From the NCBI RefSeq assembly GCF_020089495.2, contig NZ_JAIRCA020000001.1:127465-191464 (forward strand): DNA of 64,000 nucleotides, given 5' to 3'. The position numbers and the translations under genes were made by a program. The first letter of the stretch is position 1. The number at the start of each line of letters is the position of its first letter. Source of the DNA: Streptococcus mitis subsp. hohhotensis (lineage in GTDB: Bacteria > Bacillota > Bacilli > Lactobacillales > Streptococcaceae). Of the stretch, positions 57,981 through 64,000 are shown in pieces. Below the pieces are notes generated by a model. That model had not been told where the DNA came from. It was given only the letters and a program-made list of their open reading frames with translations, and searched no databases.

Positions 57981-59135
57981 ATGGCGAAAAAACCAAAAAA
58001 ATTAGATGAAATTTCAAAAAAATTCGGGGCTGAACGTGAAAAAGCCTTGAATGACGCTCTTAAACTGATTGAGAAAGACTTTGGTAAAGGATCAATCATG
58101 CGTTTGGGTGAACGTGCCGAGCAAAAGGTGCAAGTGATGAGCTCAGGTTCTTTGGCTCTTGACATCGCCCTTGGTTCAGGTGGTTATCCTAAGGGACGTA
58201 TCATCGAAATCTATGGACCGGAGTCATCTGGTAAGACAACAGTTGCCCTTCATGCAGTTGCGCAAGCGCAAAAAGAAGGTGGTATTGCTGCCTTTATCGA
58301 TGCGGAACATGCCCTTGATCCAGCTTATGCTGCGGCCCTTGGTGTCAATATTGACGAATTGCTCTTGTCGCAACCAGACTCAGGAGAGCAAGGTCTTGAG
58401 ATTGCAGGAAAATTGATTGACTCAGGTGCTGTGGACCTTGTCGTGGTCGACTCAGTTGCTGCCCTTGTACCTCGTGCGGAAATTGATGGAGATATCGGAG
58501 ATAGCCACGTTGGTTTGCAGGCTCGTATGATGAGCCAGGCCATGCGTAAGCTTGGTGCTTCTATCAATAAAACCAAAACAATTGCCATCTTTATCAACCA
58601 ATTGCGTGAAAAAGTTGGTGTCATGTTTGGAAATCCAGAAACAACTCCTGGTGGACGTGCTCTGAAATTCTACGCTTCAGTGCGTTTGGATGTTCGTGGA
58701 AGTACACAAATAAAGGGAACTGGTGACCAAAAAGATACCAATGTCGGTAAAGAAACTAAGATCAAGGTCGTGAAAAACAAGGTGGCTCCACCATTTAAGG
58801 AAGCCTTCGTTGAAATCATGTACGGAGAAGGGATTTCTAAGACTGGTGAACTTTTGAAGATCGCAAGCGATTTGGATATCATCAAAAAAGCAGGAGCTTG
58901 GTATTCTTACAAGGATGAGAAAATTGGGCAAGGTTCTGAAAATGCTAAGAAATACTTGGCAGATAACCCAGAAGTCTTTGATGAGATTGACCATCAAGTC
59001 CGTGTTCAATTTGGTTTGATTGATGGAGAAGAAGTTGCTGAAAGCAAAAAAGAAGAAGCAGTTCAAGCGGATTCTGTGAATGAAGAAGTAACTCTTGACC
59101 TAGGCGATGAGCTTGAAATCGAAATTGAAGAATAA
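57981..59135 (+). CDS. recA: Recombinase RecA
   Basis: 384 aa. Walker [10 protein letters not shown] starts at about residue 79. Loop regions [20 protein letters not shown] and [20 protein letters not shown] are standard. The acidic C-terminal tail ends [13 protein letters not shown]. It forms filaments on single-stranded DNA for repair and transformation. GGAG precedes the ATG. Second gene of the competence operon. Confidence 0.98.
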   Translation: MAKKPKKLDEISKKFGAEREKALNDALKLIEKDFGKGSIMRLGERAEQKVQVMSSGSLALDIALGSGGYPKGRIIEIYGPESSGKTTVALHAVAQAQKEGGIAAFIDAEHALDPAYAAALGVNIDELLLSQPDSGEQGLEIAGKLIDSGAVDLVVVDSVAALVPRAEIDGDIGDSHVGLQARMMSQAMRKLGASINKTKTIAIFINQLREKVGVMFGNPETTPGGRALKFYASVRLDVRGSTQIKGTGDQKDTNVGKETKIKVVKNKVAPPFKEAFVEIMYGEGISKTGELLKIASDLDIIKKAGAWYSYKDEKIGQGSENAKKYLADNPEVFDEIDHQVRVQFGLIDGEEVAESKKEEAVQADSVNEEVTLDLGDELEIEIEE

Positions 59136-59142
59136 GTTGTCA

Positions 59143-59171
59143 AAGTAGTGGAGAAATCCGCTGCTTTTTTG
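59143..59171 (+). terminator. Terminator after recA
   Basis: AGTAGTGGA-gaaa-TCCGCTGCT followed by TTTTTT (with G-U pairs). In competence, read-through would be needed for dinF and lytA. Confidence 0.7.
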
Positions 59172-59237
59172 GTTTTTGATTCAAGTTTTTAAATCATCTA
59201 TAGTTTGCTGTTTCTTGTCGCTCCTTTCGAAAGCTGA

Positions 59238-59243
59238 TATAAT
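59238..59243 (+). promoter_or_regulatory. -10 box of dinF, leaderless arrangement
   Basis: TGA-TATAAT, then AGCCTT, then the ATG at 59250. Same spacing as in ruvB and tsaE; no RBS. Confidence 0.65.
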
Positions 59244-59249
59244 AGCCTT

Positions 59250-60620
59250 ATGAATAAAAAACGAACAGTGGACCTGATACATGGTCCGATTCTTCCCTCG
59301 CTTTTGAGTTTTGCCTTCCCAATCTTGCTATCAAATATTTTTCAACAGCTCTATAATACTGCTGATGTCTTGATTGTTGGGCGATTTCTGGGTCAAGATT
59401 CCTTGGCTGCAGTAGGAGCGACGACAGCGATTTTTGACCTGATTGTAGGTTTTACTCTTGGTGTTGGCAATGGCATGGGAATTGTCATTGCCCGCTATTA
59501 TGGGGCTCGGAATTTTACTAAAATCAAGGAGGCAGTAGCAGCCACCTGGATTTTAGGCGCTCTTTTAAGTATTGTGGTCATGCTAATGGGCTTTCTTGGC
59601 TTGTATCCTCTTTTACAGTACTTGGCTACCCCTGCAGAAATTCTTCCTCAATCTTATCAATATATATCTATGATTGTAACCTGTGTCGGTGTTAGCTTTG
59701 CCTATAATCTCTTTGCAGGCTTATTGCGATCTATTGGGGACAGTCTGGCTGCGCTTGGTTTTCTGATTTTCTCTGCCTTGGTTAATGTGGTTCTGGATCT
59801 CTATTTTATTACGCAACTGCAACTGGGAGTTCAATCCGCGGAACTTGCTACCATCATTTCGCAAGGCTTATCAGCGGTTCTCTGCTTTTACTATATTCGT
59901 AAGAGTGTTCCAGAACTTTTGCCTCAGTTCAAGCATTTCAAATGGAACAAGACCTTGTACGCGGATCTCCTGGAGCAAGGTTTGGCTATGGGCTTGATGA
60001 GTTCAATTGTGTCCATCGGCAGTGTGATTTTACAGTCTTCTGTCAATACTTTTGGTGCCGTAATTATTAGTGCCCAGACGGCAGCTCGACGCATTATGGC
60101 TTTCGCCCTTCTTCCTATGACCGCTATTTCTGCTTCGATGACGACCTTTGCTTCTCAGAATTTAGGTGCTAAGCGCCCAGACCGCATTGTCCAAGGTCTT
60201 CGAATCGGCAGTCGTTTAAGTATGTCCTGGGCAGTTTTTGTTTGTGTATTCCTCTTTTTTGCCAGTCCAGCCTTGGTTTCTTTTTTGGCTAGTTCGTCGG
60301 ATGGTTACTTGGTAGAAAATGGTAGTCTCTACTTGCAAATCAGTTCAGCCTTTTATCCTATTTTGAGTCTTTTGCTGATTTATCGCAATTGCTTGCAGGG
60401 TTTGGGGCAAAAAATCCTTCCGCTGGTTTCTAGCTTTATAGAACTAATTGGGAAAATCGCTTTTGTGGTCTTGATTATCCCTTGGGCAGGATATAAGGGA
60501 GTTATCCTTTGCGAACCCCTTATCTGGGTTGCCATGACCATCCAACTGTACTTTTCGCTTTTCCGTCACCCCTTGATAAAAGAAGGCAAGGAAATCTTGG
60601 CAGGTAAAGTAGTATCCTAG
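59250..60620 (+). CDS. dinF: MATE family efflux transporter DinF
   Basis: 456 aa with about twelve membrane helices. It begins MNKKRTVDLIHGPILPSLLSFAFP, with the MATE signature LFAGLLRSIGDS near 165 and a related repeat in the second half. It is associated with the recA operon in pneumococcus; proposed roles are export of toxic compounds and oxidative-stress protection. A private promoter gives a probable leaderless transcript. Confidence 0.94.
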   Translation: MNKKRTVDLIHGPILPSLLSFAFPILLSNIFQQLYNTADVLIVGRFLGQDSLAAVGATTAIFDLIVGFTLGVGNGMGIVIARYYGARNFTKIKEAVAATWILGALLSIVVMLMGFLGLYPLLQYLATPAEILPQSYQYISMIVTCVGVSFAYNLFAGLLRSIGDSLAALGFLIFSALVNVVLDLYFITQLQLGVQSAELATIISQGLSAVLCFYYIRKSVPELLPQFKHFKWNKTLYADLLEQGLAMGLMSSIVSIGSVILQSSVNTFGAVIISAQTAARRIMAFALLPMTAISASMTTFASQNLGAKRPDRIVQGLRIGSRLSMSWAVFVCVFLFFASPALVSFLASSSDGYLVENGSLYLQISSAFYPILSLLLIYRNCLQGLGQKILPLVSSFIELIGKIAFVVLIIPWAGYKGVILCEPLIWVAMTIQLYFSLFRHPLIKEGKEILAGKVVS

Positions 60621-60994
60621 CTGTATTTGCTAATAAAATCCATTTCCTCTAGTGAAAATCGAAAAAACTTGTGCTGTCATCTTTAGTTTGGTCTTGAAAA
60701 TAGTTTAACAGACTTTTGACTTCTTTTATATGATATAATAAAGTATAGTATTTATGAAAAGGACATATAGAGACTGTAAAAATATACTTTTGAAAAGCTT
60801 TTTAGTCTGGGGTGTTATTGTAGATAGAATGCAGACCTTGTCAGTCCTATTTACAGTGTCAAAATAGTGCGTTCTAAAGTTCTATCTACAAGCCTAATCG
60901 TGACTAAGATTGTCTTCTTTGTAAGGTAGAGATAAAGGAGTTTCTGGTTCTGGATTGTAAAAAATAAGTTGTTTTAATTGATAAGGAGTAGAAT
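60621..60994. other. dinF-lytA intergenic region with promoter and inverted repeat
   Basis: 374 bp. It contains an extended -10 (TGA-TATAAT, 60731-60739) likely to serve lytA. A 12-bp perfect inverted repeat, TTGTAGATAGAA (60818-60829) and TTCTATCTACAA (60880-60891), is separated by 50 nt. A 37-codon frame at 60754-60867 (MKRTYRDCKNILLKS..) lacks an RBS and is given separately at low confidence. Confidence 0.5.
60754..60867 (+). CDS. Possible 37-aa peptide between dinF and lytA
   Basis: The frame starts 15 nt after a TATAAT box and ends before the second arm of the inverted repeat. There is no Shine-Dalgarno sequence and no recognisable domain; one Cys and a hydrophobic middle (FLVWGVIV). 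It may simply be part of a repeat. Pneumococcal annotations often list a tiny gene here, which is the main reason to mention it. Confidence 0.25.
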   Translation: MKRTYRDCKNILLKSFLVWGVIVDRMQTLSVLFTVSK

Positions 60995-61945
60995 ATGGAA
61001 ATTGATGTGAGTAAATTAAGAACAGATTTGCCTCAAGTTGGCGTGCAACCATATAGGCAAGTCCATGCCCATTCCACAGGCAACCGTAACTCAACGGTTC
61101 AAAATGAGGCTGACTACCATTACAGAAAAGATCCTGAATTGGGCTTCTTTTCTCACGTAGTTGGTAATGGTCGTGTTATGCAGGTAGGACCTGTTGATAA
61201 TGGTGCCTGGGACGTTGGGGGCGGTTGGAATGCAGAAGGTTATGCACAAGTTGAACTGATTGAAAGCCATGAATCAAAAGAAGAGTTTCTGATTGACTAT
61301 CGTCTCTATATCGAACTCTTGCGCAATCTAGCAGACGAGGCTGGGATACCTAAAACGCTTGATACTGCTGATTTAGCAGGTATCAAGACACACGAATATT
61401 GCACCAATAACCAACCTGACAACAACTCAGATCACATTGACCCCTATCCTTATCTTGCCAAATGGGGTATTAACCGTGAGCAATTCAAGCAGGATATTGA
61501 AAACGGCTTGACGATTGAAGCAGGATGGCAACAGAACGATGCTGGCATCTGGTATGTGTACGAAGACGGTTCTTATCCAAAAGATAAGTTTGAGAAAGTC
61601 AATGGTACCTGGTATTACTTTGACGGTTCAGGCTATATGCTTGCAGACCGCTGGAAGAAGCACACAGACGGCAACTGGTACTGGTTTGACCAGTCAGGAG
61701 AAATGGCGACAGGCTGGAAGAAAATCGCTGAGAAGTGGTACTATTTCGATGGAGAAGGTGCTATGAAAACAGGCTGGATCAAATACAAGGAGACTTGGTA
61801 CTATCTTGATAGTCAAAATGGGGACATGGTTTCTAATGCCTTTGTCAAATCAAATGATGGCTGGTATTACCTTAAAGAAGATGGCACGATAGCAGACAGA
61901 CCAGAATTTACAGTCGAGCCTGAAGGCTTGATAACAGTAAAATAA
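60995..61945 (+). CDS. lytA: N-acetylmuramoyl-L-alanine amidase LytA, mitis-type allele
   Basis: 316 aa autolysin. The amidase-2 domain (1-175) has His26, Glu87, His133 and His147 at the known metal and catalytic positions. The C-terminal part has about six choline-binding repeats ([21 protein letters not shown]) that bind teichoic-acid phosphocholine. Typical pneumococcal LytA is 318 aa with ADGTGWYYL in the last repeat; here it reads NDGWYYL, the two-residue deletion of 'atypical' S. mitis/S. pseudopneumoniae alleles. No signal peptide, as usual. RBS AAGGAG. Confidence 0.96.
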   Translation: MEIDVSKLRTDLPQVGVQPYRQVHAHSTGNRNSTVQNEADYHYRKDPELGFFSHVVGNGRVMQVGPVDNGAWDVGGGWNAEGYAQVELIESHESKEEFLIDYRLYIELLRNLADEAGIPKTLDTADLAGIKTHEYCTNNQPDNNSDHIDPYPYLAKWGINREQFKQDIENGLTIEAGWQQNDAGIWYVYEDGSYPKDKFEKVNGTWYYFDGSGYMLADRWKKHTDGNWYWFDQSGEMATGWKKIAEKWYYFDGEGAMKTGWIKYKETWYYLDSQNGDMVSNAFVKSNDGWYYLKEDGTIADRPEFTVEPEGLITVK

Positions 61946-61972
61946 TAATGGAATGTCTTTCAAATCAGAACA

Positions 61973-62018
61973 GCGCATATTATTAGGTCTTGAAAAAGCT
62001 TAATAGTATGCGTTTTCT
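61973..62018 (+). terminator. Terminator after lytA
   Basis: CGCATATTATTAGG..CTTAATAGTATGCG followed by TTTTC. Confidence 0.75.
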
Positions 62019-62052
62019 TGTGGAGATATTTCCTTCAATTTTTGCTACTATA

Positions 62053-62180
62053 TTAAATAAAAATCAAAAAGTAAACTAGAAAGCTATGCTCAAATAAAAT
62101 CTAAATTTGACAATGTAAACCGAGTCGGATAGCTTTAAGTACTGTTTTGAGGTTGAAGATACGATTTTTGATAGGAACTC
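62053..62180 (+). repeat. Degenerate BOX-like element downstream of lytA
   Basis: Order of motifs as in BOX with many mismatches: AAAAATCAAAAAGTAAACTAGAAAG, then TACTGTTTTGAGGTTGAAGAT, then GATTTTTGATAGGA. The 375-bp gap between lytA and the XRE gene holds this relic, the lytA terminator and the promoter of the next operon. Confidence 0.55.
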
Positions 62181-62271
62181 ATCAAATAGGTTTACTATCA
62201 TCAATTTTAGATTTTTAAGCAGCATCAATAAATTGCTTCCTTGTTTTGTCATATTTTTTTTATTTAAAAAA

Positions 62272-62300
62272 TTGACTTTATGACAAGAGTGTGCTATTCT
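62272..62300 (+). promoter_or_regulatory. Promoter of the XRE-ImmA-PIN operon
   Basis: TTGACT (62272-62277), 17-bp spacer, TATTCT (62295-62300), 21 nt before the likely start at 62322. Confidence 0.65.
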
Positions 62301-62321
62301 TTTTATGAGAGGTGTATGAAT

Positions 62322-62660
62322 ATGATAAATGTATGTGATGTTGGAAAAAGAATAAAAGAACTTAGAATATCTTCAAATCTTACTCAAGATAAGATTGCTG
62401 AATATTTGTCTTTGAATCAAAGCATGATTGCCAAAATGGAAAAAGGTGAAAGGAATATCACGTCGGATGTTATTGAGAAACTATCTGCCCTGTTTTGCTG
62501 TACGGTTGACTATCTTTTGTTTGGCGAACAAGCTGAACAACAGTGTGTAATATCGTTTAGAAAAAATAAAATAGTAGACCAAGATCTTAAAGTTTTAGCG
62601 AAAATCAATAAAATTGTATTGAATCAATTTGAGATAGATCAGCTATTGGAGACAAAATAA
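62322..62660 (+). CDS. XRE family helix-turn-helix regulator
   Basis: 112 aa. The N-terminal HTH-3 domain reads GKRIKELRISSNLTQDKIAEYLSLNQSMIAKMEKGERNITSDVIEKLS; the C-terminal 45 residues are unassigned. GAGGTG lies 7 nt before the ATG at 62322; an ATG at 62316 is too close to it. It is probably the repressor and possibly the antidote of the downstream genes: its stop codon is immediately followed by the ImmA/IrrE start. Confidence 0.88.
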   Translation: MINVCDVGKRIKELRISSNLTQDKIAEYLSLNQSMIAKMEKGERNITSDVIEKLSALFCCTVDYLLFGEQAEQQCVISFRKNKIVDQDLKVLAKINKIVLNQFEIDQLLETK

Positions 62661-63419
62661 ATGATTGATAAAATGGATTTAAGTAATAAAGCTTCAAATC
62701 TTAGAAAAAAGTTGGGAGCTGATGGTGAAGCGCCGATAGATATTTTTAAATTGGTACAAAAGATAGAAAATTTGACGCTGGTATTTTATGGACTCGGAAA
62801 GAATATTAGCGGAGTCTGTTATAAAGGAACTCAGTCAAGTCTCATTGTAATCAATTCAGACATGTCATTAGGAAGGCAAAGATTTTCTTTAGCACATGAA
62901 CTGTATCATCTTTATTATGATGAGGTGAAGAAGAGTTCAGTCAGTTTTATTTTGATTGGTGAAGGAGATGAAACTGAAAGAAAAGCGGATCAGTTTGCTT
63001 CTTATTTTTTAATTTCCCCATCTTCACTGTATAGGATGGTTGAGGAAATCAGAGAAAATGCCAATAGAACTCATCTTGAAGTAGAAGATATTATAAAATT
63101 GGGTCAGTTTTATGGTATCAGTCATAAAGCTATGTTATATAGATTGAGGAATGATGGATACCTTGATGCAGAAGAAATTAAAAATATGGATATTAGTGTT
63201 ATAGAGACAGCTTCAAGATTAGGCTATGATACAAGTTTATATCGTCCTTTGTCAGAAAGCAAAAAGGAAATGGTATTAGGATACTATATTAAATCGACTG
63301 AACAACTTTTAGAAAATAACAGAATTTCGCAAGGGAAGTATGAGGAACTGCTATTAGATGCTTTCAGATATGATATTGTATATGGGCTAGATGAAGAGGG
63401 GGAGTTGTCGTTTGACTAG
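62661..63419 (+). CDS. ImmA/IrrE family metallo-endopeptidase
   Basis: 252 aa. The zinc motif HELYH is at residues 79-83 in RQRFSLAHELYHLYY, with the third ligand region ETERKADQFASYFL. The C-terminal half is helical and unassigned. Members such as ImmA cleave partner XRE repressors, often to release mobile elements or toxins. The start abuts the XRE stop with no gap, and the end overlaps the PIN gene by 8 nt, so the three are translated as a unit. Confidence 0.9.
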   Translation: MIDKMDLSNKASNLRKKLGADGEAPIDIFKLVQKIENLTLVFYGLGKNISGVCYKGTQSSLIVINSDMSLGRQRFSLAHELYHLYYDEVKKSSVSFILIGEGDETERKADQFASYFLISPSSLYRMVEEIRENANRTHLEVEDIIKLGQFYGISHKAMLYRLRNDGYLDAEEIKNMDISVIETASRLGYDTSLYRPLSESKKEMVLGYYIKSTEQLLENNRISQGKYEELLLDAFRYDIVYGLDEEGELSFD

Positions 63420-63945
63420 TCGTGTATTTATTGATACAGATTGTATTTCAGCATTTTTATGGGTTGGCACTGAATATATTTTAGAAAAGCTCTATTCGGG
63501 TAAAATTGTTATTCCACAAGAGGTGTATGATGAAATCAATATACCTACAATTCCCCATTTAAAATCTAGGATAGACCAGTTAGTAGCTAAGGGTTCAGCT
63601 GAGATTGTGAGCATAGACATTGGAACTGAAGAATACGCATTATATAGAGATTTAACAAGAAATCATGATAGTAACAAGGTTATTGGTAAGGGAGAAGCGG
63701 CTTCTATTTCCTTAGCGAAAAAGCATAATGGGATATTAGGAAGTAATAATCTAAGAGATGTTAAACCATATGTAGAAGAATTTTCTTTAGAACATATGAC
63801 AACAGGAGATATACTGGTTGAAGCCTTTAAGGCGCAATTTATTACTGAACAAGAGGGCAATCATATCTGGAATAATATGCTTAAAAAGAGAAGGAAAATT
63901 GGGGCGGCTTCTTTTTCAGACTATCTTCGTGGAAGTGTTCATTAA
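63412..63945 (+). CDS. PIN-domain protein, probable nuclease toxin
   Basis: 177 aa. A PIN-like fold begins MTSRVFIDTDCISAFLWVG with Asp8 and Asp10. Further acidic residues are in VIPQEVYDEI, GKGEAASISLAKK and LRDVKPY, the usual layout of the PIN acidic active site. The likely start is TTG at 63412 with GGGGGAG 7 nt upstream; an ATG at 63391 lies before that RBS. The two upstream genes probably regulate it. PIN toxins usually cut RNA; the target is unknown. Confidence 0.82.
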   Translation: MTSRVFIDTDCISAFLWVGTEYILEKLYSGKIVIPQEVYDEINIPTIPHLKSRIDQLVAKGSAEIVSIDIGTEEYALYRDLTRNHDSNKVIGKGEAASISLAKKHNGILGSNNLRDVKPYVEEFSLEHMTTGDILVEAFKAQFITEQEGNHIWNNMLKKRRKIGAASFSDYLRGSVH

Positions 63946-63995
63946 AATAGACAAAAATAAATTTGGATAAATTGAACTCACTATTCAGGAGGAAT

Positions 63996-64000
63996 ATGAG
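63996..64000 (+). CDS. Start of a further gene, cut by window end
   Basis: AGGAGG (63987-63992) is followed closely by ATG at 63996, 50 nt after the PIN gene. Only the first codon is visible, so nothing can be said of the product. It may belong to the same cassette. Confidence 0.35.

Overview
The window reads as a chromosomal piece of a Mitis-group streptococcus (Streptococcus mitis or a close relative such as S. pseudopneumoniae or S. oralis), not typical S. pneumoniae. Low GC, BOX repeats, choline-binding proteins, CiaR-driven small RNAs (csRNAs), a competence cin-box ahead of cinA-recA-dinF-lytA, and near-pneumococcal housekeeping proteins all point to the group. LytA is 316 aa and lacks the Thr-Gly pair in its last repeat, which is the known mitis-type ('atypical') allele.

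Layout. 1-4425: end of the ribosomal-protein/secY operon (secY, adk, infA, rpmJ, rpsM, rpsK, rpoA, rplQ), closed by an L17 downstream element and a terminator. 4.5-8.6 kb: ACT-domain protein, UPF0210 protein, a choline-binding protein, a csRNA and a phosphoglycerate mutase-family gene. 8.7-16.4 kb (minus strand): a YesMN-type two-component system, two paralogous solute-binding lipoproteins and an Fbp-type ABC importer. 16.5-22.4 kb: leuS, a MarR regulator with a BAAT-type hydrolase under matching operators, and two GNATs. 22.4-24.4 kb: two csRNAs, then three tandem Fst-like type I toxin-antitoxin modules whose antisense repeats vary together with their own toxin start regions. 24.4-35.7 kb: ruvB, a nucleotidyltransferase-like gene, a csRNA, a BOX element, uppS-cdsA-eep-proS, a GH1 gene, glmS and a luciferase-like oxidoreductase. 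35.9-41.3 kb: an uncommon operon of two URO-D-superfamily proteins carrying the zinc/thiol methyltransferase motif, a small Cys protein and a polar amino-acid ABC importer. 41.3-45.2 kb (minus): cell-wall pullulanase. 45.4-53.0 kb: rpoB and rpoC with a structured leader. 53.1-62 kb: ndk, a broken membrane-protein gene, tsaE, a GNAT, lytR, cinA, recA, dinF, lytA. 62.3-64 kb: an XRE / ImmA-IrrE / PIN cassette.

From memory of the pneumococcal gene order, the pullulanase gene and rpoB lie on opposite sides of the origin at similar distances. Their adjacency here, in the same direction away from the origin, suggests a symmetric inter-replichore inversion with a breakpoint at about 45.2-45.4 kb.

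The observations most worth following are the three type I toxin modules with module-specific antisense pairing, the URO-D-like/ABC operon, the extra binding protein next to the two-component system (an arrangement like staphylococcal HptRSA), the MarR/hydrolase pair, the XRE-ImmA-PIN cassette, and three genes whose -10 box places the transcription start on the start codon (leaderless mRNAs).
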